Both the position numbers and the translations under genes were made by a program. From Candidatus Sulfopaludibacter sp. SbA3 (lineage in GTDB: Bacteria > Acidobacteriota > Terriglobia > Bryobacterales > Bryobacteraceae), in NCBI GenBank assembly GCA_900290315.1, contig OKRF01000125.1, positions 1,345 through 8,020 of the forward strand: a DNA stretch of 6,676 bases, given 5' to 3'. The notes under the pieces are model-generated. The model saw only the letters and a program-made list of their open reading frames with translations. It was not told the origin of the DNA and made no database searches. Below, in pieces: positions 6,584 through 6,676 of the stretch. The first letter of the stretch is position 1. Every line of letters begins with the position of its first letter.

Positions 6584-6676
6584 TCAGGTGCGGGGCTTCA
6601 GAACCCAATCCCACTCCGGTATGTGTTCTCGTACGAAGTCGGGTGCCAACCGGCGGCGCCTCTTCTTCCCGCTCCA
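6584..6676 (-). CDS. C-terminal end of a convergent gene, product unknown
   Basis: On the minus strand a frame is open from the right window edge to a TGA at 6586-6584, giving the last 30 residues of a protein. They run from a basic patch (KKRRRR) to a tail reading HIPEWDWVLKPRT. The tail has the composition of a real protein end, and a convergent gene fits the layout, but 30 residues are too few to name a family. The frame could also be open by chance. Confidence 0.4.
   Translation of the reverse strand, partial: WSGKKRRRRLAPDFVREHIPEWDWVLKPRT

Noticed and set aside
5802..6614. Minus-strand open frame of about 270 codons opposite the permease end
   Set aside because: Its composition is His/Gln/Glu/Ala-rich without recognisable motifs and it covers the real permease frame, so it is an antisense by-product.

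Overview
The window is GC-rich, gene-dense bacterial DNA with strongly G/C-ending codons in every real reading frame. The style of the genes (DUF4062-NACHT ATPase, DUF4350-like protein, EcsA/BcrA-type ABC ATPase with a very large permease) feels like a soil Acidobacteriota genome (Bryobacterales/Solibacter type). That placement is a judgement from protein style; there is no marker gene here to prove it.

Layout. Minus strand, right to left from 3921: a membrane-anchored DUF4350/GldG-like protein (3921-3127); a roughly 300-base gap holding a terminator-like hairpin, a 66-base near-perfect palindrome and a second inverted repeat; a PLP-dependent threonine/serine dehydratase (2827-1892); and, 65 bases further on, a DUF4062-NACHT STAND ATPase (1826 to the left edge, C-terminus missing). 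Plus strand, divergent from 3954: an ABC ATPase (3954-4718) overlapping by ATGA with its large polytopic permease (4715-6506). A short convergent minus-strand gene end (6676-6584) closes the window.

Two things stand out. First, the permease is interrupted by an exact 43-base tandem duplication (5091-5133 and 5134-5176) that shifts the frame after codon 140. Deleting one copy restores a clean 582-residue, roughly 12-helix protein, so this is a very recent mutation, a reversible slippage state or an assembly error. Second, the left edge carries a NACHT NTPase with an N-terminal DUF4062 (TIR-like) domain, the architecture of bacterial STAND sensors that include anti-phage proteins. Its sensor domain lies outside the window, so a defence role is inference.

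How the genes work together. The ATPase and permease should form one exporter, coupled at translation. The divergent DUF4350-like protein shares a 32-base promoter gap with it and may be an accessory, since GldG-like domains often travel with ABC-2 exporters. The dehydratase is a stand-alone catabolic enzyme. The NACHT gene follows it on the same strand and could be co-transcribed with it, but no functional link is visible.
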